This document shows positions 59,618-64,000 of a stretch of DNA of 64,000 nt, piece by piece (positions within the stretch are counted from its first letter, which is position 1; each line of letters starts with the position of its first letter). The notes under the pieces are model-generated. The model had not been told where the DNA came from. It was given only the letters and a program-made list of their open reading frames with translations, and made no database searches. Source of the stretch: Caballeronia sp. SBC1 (GTDB taxonomy: Bacteria > Pseudomonadota > Gammaproteobacteria > Burkholderiales > Burkholderiaceae); assembly GCF_011493005.1 (NCBI RefSeq), contig NZ_CP049156.1, positions 930,001-994,000 on the forward strand, written 5' to 3'. A program made the translations under genes and the position numbers.

Positions 59618-60751
59618 ATGAATTCCCCGAATCGCCGTTCTCTCGAAGTGGATTTCTTCCGGGGAGTCGTGTTGCTGGTGATTGCAGTCGATCATATTTC
59701 GGGAAGCGTCTTATCCAGATTTACACTCCATAGTTACGCGTTCTGCGATTCCGCAGAAGTTTTCGTGTTCCTGGGTGGATATGCGTCGGCAGCCGCTTAT
59801 ACAACGCTGGCAGCGAACCGGAGCCACGGGGCCGCGCGTCTGCGCTTCCTGAAGCGTAGCTGGGAGATCTATCGGGCGTACCTCTTCACGGCCGTGATGA
59901 TGCTGCTCGGCGGGGCACTGTTGATGTGGCTGCGCATTGACACCCCGATGATGCAGATCACTGAATGGCCGTCGTTCCTGGCCCGGCCGCTAGGGCTGAC
60001 GTTTGATGTCGCGACCTTGCGGCATCAGCCGTATTTATCGGCGGTGTTGCCCATGTACGCCATCTTCGCGCTCGCCGTGCCGTTCGTGGTGCCGTTGGCC
60101 GGAAGTAAGCCGGTTGTCGTGTTGTTTGGCAGTCTCGGCGTATGGCTTTTTGCATCGTCGCTCGCGCAATGGCTGCCGTCGGCTTACGCGGAAGGGTGGT
60201 CCTTCAATCCGTTCGCGTGGCAACTGATGTTCGCGCTCGGCATCCTCGCGCGCATGCAGCCGATCCCTGCCGAATTCCACGATTCGAAAACCGCGCGCTG
60301 GATGACCCGCGCGGCAATTGTCGTGTTCCTGACGTTTGCGTTCGCGAAGCTGTTCCTGGAGACGCAGGCGCCCCCCGGATATATGAAGCAGAACCTGGCG
60401 AGTCTGCGCATTGTGAGTTTTGTGGTGATTGCGTGGCTGTTCGCGCAGGCAGTGCACGCCGGATGGATCAAGGCGCTAGCGAAGAGCTTGCCGAGCGTGG
60501 TTAACATCGGCAAGCAGGGGCTGGTGTGTTTTATTGCGGGCGCGTGCATGTCGCTGGTCATCGATACCGCCTTGCGGCTCGTATCTCTTGGCCAATACCA
60601 GTGGATGGCGGGGCTCGGCGGCGACGTCATCGCGATAGGCAGCCTGATCTGGCTCGCGGCGTTCTGGCGCGACCGTAAGGAGGCTCAGCGGGCACGGTTG
60701 CCGAAGCGCCCGACGGTTCCGGCGCATGCGACCAACCGGCGCGACAGATAG
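59618..60751 (+). CDS. OpgC-family membrane acyltransferase
   Basis: 377-residue protein with about ten membrane helices, of the OpgC family that succinylates osmoregulated periplasmic glucans. The N-terminal signature is RSLEVDFFRGVVLLVIAVDH followed by CDSAEVFVFLGGYASAAAY. Later parts are LMFALGILARM and an SLPSVVNIGKQGLVCFIAG stretch typical of the acyltransferase-3-like fold. The start MNSPNRRS at 59618 has GGAG at about 9 nt. No opgGH genes are in this window, so the acceptor glycan is inferred. It is convergent with the MFS gene. Confidence 0.88.
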   Translation: MNSPNRRSLEVDFFRGVVLLVIAVDHISGSVLSRFTLHSYAFCDSAEVFVFLGGYASAAAYTTLAANRSHGAARLRFLKRSWEIYRAYLFTAVMMLLGGALLMWLRIDTPMMQITEWPSFLARPLGLTFDVATLRHQPYLSAVLPMYAIFALAVPFVVPLAGSKPVVVLFGSLGVWLFASSLAQWLPSAYAEGWSFNPFAWQLMFALGILARMQPIPAEFHDSKTARWMTRAAIVVFLTFAFAKLFLETQAPPGYMKQNLASLRIVSFVVIAWLFAQAVHAGWIKALAKSLPSVVNIGKQGLVCFIAGACMSLVIDTALRLVSLGQYQWMAGLGGDVIAIGSLIWLAAFWRDRKEAQRARLPKRPTVPAHATNRRDR

Positions 60752-60761
60752 TTTGAACAAC

Positions 60762-60798
60762 GCGTGCCGGTGAGCTTTACAACGCTTCACCGGCACGC
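60762..60798. terminator. Hairpin between opgC-like and MFS genes
   Basis: GCGTGCCGGTGA and TCACCGGCACGC form a 12-bp perfect stem with a 13-nt loop, between convergent genes. There are only short A/T tails. Confidence 0.7.
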
Positions 60799-60806
60799 AA
60801 AACGCG

Positions 60807-62123
60807 CTATGAAAGCTTGATGTCCCGCGTTTCCCGCATGCACAGCACGCCGAGCAGGCTGATCGCCGCCGCGACGGACACATACCCGCCGACCCACGCC
60901 AAACCGCCGCGATTCGCCAGCAATTGCGCAATATACGGCGCCACCGATGCACCCAGGATCCCGCCCACGTTATACGCGACGCCCGCGCCGGTATAACGCA
61001 CGTTGGTCGGGAACAACTCGGGCAGCAGCGCGCCCATCGGCGCAAAAGTCACACCCATCAGGAACAGTTCGATGGTGAGAAACAGCGCGACCGCGTAGGT
61101 GTTGCCGCTGCCGAGCAGCGGGGCCATTGTGAAGCCGGACAGGATAGCCGCGATACAACCCACAATCAGCACCGGCCGACGACCGAATTTATCGCTGGCC
61201 AAGGCGGAAATCGGCGTAGCGATAGCCATGAAAATGACCGCGAAACAGAGCAGCCCGAGGAATTTCTCGCGCGTGAAATGCAGCGTCGAGACGCCGTATG
61301 AGAGCGAGAAAACCGTCGAGATATAGAAGAGCGTGTAGCAGACGATCATCGCGACCGCGCCGAGCAGCGTGGGTTTCAGGTATTGGCCGAACAGCGTCGC
61401 GATAGGCACACGCACGCGTTCCTTTTTCTCGATAGCTTCACGGAACGCCGGCGTTTCGGCAATTTTCAGGCGCACATAAAGCCCGAGCGCCACCAGCACG
61501 GCGCTCACGATGAACGGCACGCGCCAGCCCCAGCTACGGAATTGTTCGTCGGTGAGCGAGAGCGCCAGCCCGAAGAACAGTCCATTCGATGCCAGGAAAC
61601 CCACCGACGGCCCGAGCTGCGGGAACATGCCGAACCAGCCGCGCTTGTTCTGCGGCGCATATTCGGTGGCGAGGAGCGCGGCACCGCCCCATTCGCCGCC
61701 GAGCCCGATGCCCTGGCCGAAGCGCAGGATGCACAGCAGCACCGGCGCGAGGCTGCCGATAGACGCGTAGCCCGGAACAAAGCCAATCAGCGTGGTTGAC
61801 ACGCCCATGACGAGCAGCGAGGCGACAAGCGTTGATTTTCGCCCGATGCGGTCACCGAAATGGCCGAAGATAAACGAGCCGATCGGCCGCGCGATAAACG
61901 CAATGCCAAACGTGACGAACGCCGACAACGCTTGCGCCGCGGGCGAGCTATGCGGGAAAAAGACCGGGCCGATAACCAGCGCAGCGGCGGTTGCGTAGAC
62001 ATAGAAATCGTAGAACTCGATCGCCGTACCGATAAAACTCGCGAAGATGACGCGGGAAGTGCTCATTTTCGCGTCGCTTGCGGGCGATGCGGGCAACGAG
62101 CCCGAGGGTGAGGCTGATGACAT
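60807..62123 (-). CDS. MFS transporter, metabolite:H+ symporter (MHS) family
   Basis: 438-residue, twelve-helix transporter close to ProP, ShiA and KgtP types. Motifs are FASFIGTAIEFYDFYVYATAA (family-typical helix 1), FGHFGDRIGRKSTLVASLLVMG (loop 2-3 motif A), RFGQGIGLGGEWGGAALLATEYAP (helix 4-5 signature) and the matching loop 8-9 DKFGRRPVLIVG. Substrate cannot be told; relatives carry organic acids, shikimate or betaines. No catabolic gene is adjacent. Confidence 0.9.
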   Translation of the reverse strand: MSSASPSGSLPASPASDAKMSTSRVIFASFIGTAIEFYDFYVYATAAALVIGPVFFPHSSPAAQALSAFVTFGIAFIARPIGSFIFGHFGDRIGRKSTLVASLLVMGVSTTLIGFVPGYASIGSLAPVLLCILRFGQGIGLGGEWGGAALLATEYAPQNKRGWFGMFPQLGPSVGFLASNGLFFGLALSLTDEQFRSWGWRVPFIVSAVLVALGLYVRLKIAETPAFREAIEKKERVRVPIATLFGQYLKPTLLGAVAMIVCYTLFYISTVFSLSYGVSTLHFTREKFLGLLCFAVIFMAIATPISALASDKFGRRPVLIVGCIAAILSGFTMAPLLGSGNTYAVALFLTIELFLMGVTFAPMGALLPELFPTNVRYTGAGVAYNVGGILGASVAPYIAQLLANRGGLAWVGGYVSVAAAISLLGVLCMRETRDIKLS

Positions 62124-62444
62124 GGCGTCTCCGGTTCGCCCTTCGTGTCGCGCCCAGGAATGGGAACGTGCGTCGGGACACTTTGTATTGAATGCGCAGC
62201 GAGCAACAGGCCTCGGGCGTCAGGCGCTCGAGGCGGTGTACGGCGGTGACAACGAACCGCGTTCGACTGCGCGTGGTATGTCGCGGAGTCGAACGGTCAG
62301 GCGCCGGCTCAAGCGCTGGATGGGCGACGGCGACGGCTTTGCCGGCATGGCCGGCGTGGGGTATCGAAAATTATAACGATCGTGCGCGGCGGCCGGCAAG
62401 GAAACCGTATTGATGAATGCACCAATAGTTCCGCTTAGTTTCGC
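62124..62444. other. Intergenic region upstream of the MFS gene
   Basis: 321 nt between two minus-strand genes. It contains a small GCCGGC-ATG-GCCGGC inverted repeat at 62341-62355. No gene, and no certain promoter or terminator. Confidence 0.4.
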
Positions 62445-62924
62445 TCAATCGATGGTTGTCGCCTGCGGTGAATGGATGCTGCGCAGCTGGAACTGGCCGT
62501 TGTCGTTGAAGAGCCAGTCTTCGAACAAATCTAGCTGGCCGTTGCCGTCAAGCAGACGCGCAGGCGGCGTGGGCAATGGCGATGCGCGTCGTAGCGACGC
62601 GAGCGCGGTGGCTTCGGCTTCGTCGTCGCCATTGGTCCGGTAGACCGACGACCGGATCACGCGGCCGTTGCGGTCCACGGTGAACGCGACCACGACTAGC
62701 GAGCGCAGCATGGCTTGCGGCGTGCCTTTGAGTACCAGGGAAGGATTGCGCTCGAAGATGTGTTGCGCCACGCGCACCTTGTACTGATCGAGCGTCGCGC
62801 TGCTCACGGCGGCGGCTGGTTTGGATTCGAGCGCGCTGGGCGGCGGGGTGATTGTGCAGGCGGCGATGGTTGCCGCGATCGATAAGGTCAGCGCAATGCG
62901 CGCTGTTTTTAAGCTGGAGGTCAT
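62445..62924 (-). CDS. Lipoprotein with TonB C-terminal-like domain
   Basis: 159-residue protein (AGGAG 9 nt before the ATG at 62924). The lipobox ends IAAC after MTSSLKTARIALTLSIAAT, followed by a Pro/Ala linker. From about residue 45 it has a TonB-C-like fold: YKVRVAQHIFERNPSLVLKG, VVVAFTVDRNGRVIRSSVYR, EATALASLRRASPLPTPPA, then FEDWLFNDNGQFQLRSI. Without a membrane anchor of TonB type it is more likely a TolA/TonB-C-like accessory envelope protein than an energy transducer. Confidence 0.82.
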   Translation of the reverse strand: MTSSLKTARIALTLSIAATIAACTITPPPSALESKPAAAVSSATLDQYKVRVAQHIFERNPSLVLKGTPQAMLRSLVVVAFTVDRNGRVIRSSVYRTNGDDEAEATALASLRRASPLPTPPARLLDGNGQLDLFEDWLFNDNGQFQLRSIHSPQATTID

Positions 62925-63047
62925 GATCGACGAAGCTCCTGCGAATTCTGTGCATTCGTTGCACCCATACTTAACAATACGCGGCGGGTCCGGGTCTTGC
63001 TGCCAATTTTGCATGTCCACTGCATTTTGATGCGCAAGGAGAAGACC

Positions 63048-63206
63048 ATGAGCAACGATTCCACCGATGTGAAAAATCCGAAGCCCGCCGAGCATAGCGA
63101 TAACGAGGCAAGCAAGTTGCCGGATCGCGCGGACGACGACCGTAAGCAGGCCCCAAGCGATAAGCCCGGAAAAAAGCCGGGGGAGGGTGAGCCGGAAGTG
63201 GGGTGA
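63048..63206 (+). CDS. Small charged hydrophilic protein, 52 residues
   Basis: Begins MSNDSTDVKNPKPAEHSDNE and is nearly all polar, rich in Asp, Lys, Pro and Glu, with no hydrophobic core; it is probably intrinsically disordered. A strong AAGGAG site lies 7 nt before the ATG, and a good terminator follows the stop by 25 nt, so it is a real monocistronic unit. It is divergent from the TonB-C lipoprotein gene. No family recognised; stress-related disordered proteins look alike, but that is a guess. Confidence 0.72.
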   Translation: MSNDSTDVKNPKPAEHSDNEASKLPDRADDDRKQAPSDKPGKKPGEGEPEVG

Positions 63207-63231
63207 GGTTTGGCGGTGTGGTTGGTACGCT

Positions 63232-63263
63232 AACCCCGCATCGGCGACGATGCGGGGTTTTTT
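63232..63263 (+). terminator. Terminator of the small hydrophilic protein gene
   Basis: AACCCCGCATCG and CGATGCGGGGTT form a 12-bp perfect stem with loop GCGA, ending in six T. Confidence 0.92.
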
Positions 63264-63564
63264 ATCGTGGTGCGGCGCTCAAGACTCACTCGCCGGACGA
63301 ATTGGCGGTGTGAAGCGCTTGGCTATCAAGGTGCGGAATTTGAGGCGAGGAGTTTGAAGCAGAGGTCTGCAGACAAGCCGGAATGCTGGTTTTTGGCGGA
63401 AGCGGTGTCCGCCATAACAGGAATTCATCGGAATATACCGGAATAACGTTAAGCCTTTTCCAATAAGGCTTTCGTAAATGCATTGTCCGCTGCGTACCGG
63501 GATGGTAGGATCAAATCCTGAAATGTATGGCGGGTACGATGATGGGTTTACGGGAGCAGTCGAA
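63264..63564. other. Region before the integrase gene, possible island boundary
   Basis: 301 nt without a supported gene. It contains an AAGCCTT/AAGGCTT hairpin (63451-63471). I see no tRNA, so the attachment site of the integrase cannot be named from this window. Confidence 0.4.
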
Positions 63565-64000
63565 ATGCCGAAGGTAGCTAAAGAGCTTGGGGCGCTGGCG
63601 GTGTCCCGACTTACTCAAGAAGGAATGCACCCTGTCGGCAAGGTGGCGGGGTTATACCTGCAGGTAACCGGTGCTAAATCGCGTTCGTGGATCTTGCGCG
63701 TTAAGGTGGGTGACCGCCGGCGCGAGATCGGGCTCGGCGCTTTTCCTGCAATCTCCCTCGCTGATGCGCGCTTAAAAGCTCAGTTCGAGCGCGACAAAAT
63801 CAGAACTGGCGTCGACCCTATCCTTGAGCGTCGTGAAGCTGCGAGTCGCCTTAAAGCAAGCCAAGATCTGGAAATGACGTTCGAGGCTTCCGCCAAAAAG
63901 TTTATGGAAGCGAAGTCTTCCGAATGGAAAAATCCGAAACACGGCGATCAGTGGCGTAACACGCTGGAAACCTACGCTTATCCGTTCATCGGACGGCTCT
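63565..64000 (+). CDS. P4-type tyrosine integrase (partial, runs off the right edge)
   Basis: N-terminal 145 codons of a phage P4-like site-specific recombinase. MPKVAKELGALAVSRLTQEG is followed by the DUF4102 arm-binding domain (GLYLQVTGAKSRSWILR, VGDRRREIGLGAFPAISLADAR, GVDPILERR). The SAM-like core-binding domain begins at LEMTFEASAKKFMEAKSSEW. The catalytic R-H-R-Y part lies outside the window. An in-frame ATG 14 codons upstream (63523) is an alternative start. Such integrases normally mark one end of a genomic island; here the rest would lie to the right. Confidence 0.9.
   Translation, partial: MPKVAKELGALAVSRLTQEGMHPVGKVAGLYLQVTGAKSRSWILRVKVGDRRREIGLGAFPAISLADARLKAQFERDKIRTGVDPILERREAASRLKASQDLEMTFEASAKKFMEAKSSEWKNPKHGDQWRNTLETYAYPFIGRL

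Overview
The window reads as chromosomal DNA of a high-GC betaproteobacterium of the Burkholderiaceae, most like Paraburkholderia, Caballeronia or Burkholderia. The evidence is the gene content and order: panCD with scpA and a DUF3460 gene, tamA-tamB, metG facing an OmpA lipoprotein and apbC, ppc divergent from hemC-hemDX-hemY, isoaspartate methyltransferase-rhodanese-tolC, ftsK-lolA-rarA-serS-tRNA-Ser, and minCDE. The assignment is inference from protein sequence and layout, not from a database search. Nearly everything is a housekeeping backbone. Accessory DNA appears as small islets and at the right edge.

Layout. 1-3.4 kb: late cobalamin assembly (cobD partial, cbiB, cobU on the minus strand; cobQ divergent). 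3.5-4.7 kb: a thioesterase and an orphan ParA. 4.8-7.2 kb: pantothenate synthesis (panD, panC), ScpA and DUF3460. 7.7-13.7 kb: the TamA/TamB outer-membrane translocation pair. 13.8-19.8 kb: metG, an OmpA-like lipoprotein, ApbC, a degenerate Cu/Zn-SOD lipoprotein and dcd. 19.9-23.2 kb: a large PLP amino-acid decarboxylase and a bestrophin. 23.4-24.4 kb: a wHTH-nucleotidyltransferase/HEPN pair with its own repeat-bearing promoter. 24.5-28.7 kb: argH, an RskA/SigK-type anti-sigma/sigma pair and an MmyB-type regulator. 29.1-37 kb: ppc and the heme genes. 37-42.8 kb: tolC, rhodanese, isoaspartate methyltransferase, TRIC channel, Smr protein, trxB. 43.2-51 kb: ftsK, lolA, an NCS1 permease, rarA, serS and tRNA-Ser(CGA). 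51-52.9 kb: an AT-rich islet with a small beta-barrel protein and secreted proteins. 53-57.5 kb: a methionine aminopeptidase, a GNAT acetyltransferase, minCDE and two small envelope proteins. 57.6-63.2 kb: ClC channel, a small membrane protein, OpgC-like acyltransferase, MFS transporter, a TonB-C lipoprotein and a small hydrophilic protein. 63.56 kb to the end: the start of a P4-type integrase, probably the edge of a genomic island lying to the right.

Most interesting. (1) The wHTH-nucleotidyltransferase/HEPN pair overlaps by 35 nt. Its predicted promoter places TACGAT-type repeats over the -35, the -10 and the start codon, with almost no leader. The HEPN partner lacks the catalytic RX4-6H histidine. 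(2) A symmetrical pair of ECF-like promoter elements lies upstream of the sigma/anti-sigma genes. The outward one points into a gene-free stretch closed by a strong terminator, so it may drive an undescribed small RNA. (3) A Cu/Zn-SOD-fold lipoprotein has lost most metal ligands. (4) HemD and HemX are fused in frame. (5) Two genes of 37 and 59 codons, easily missed by length cut-offs, each have good translation signals.
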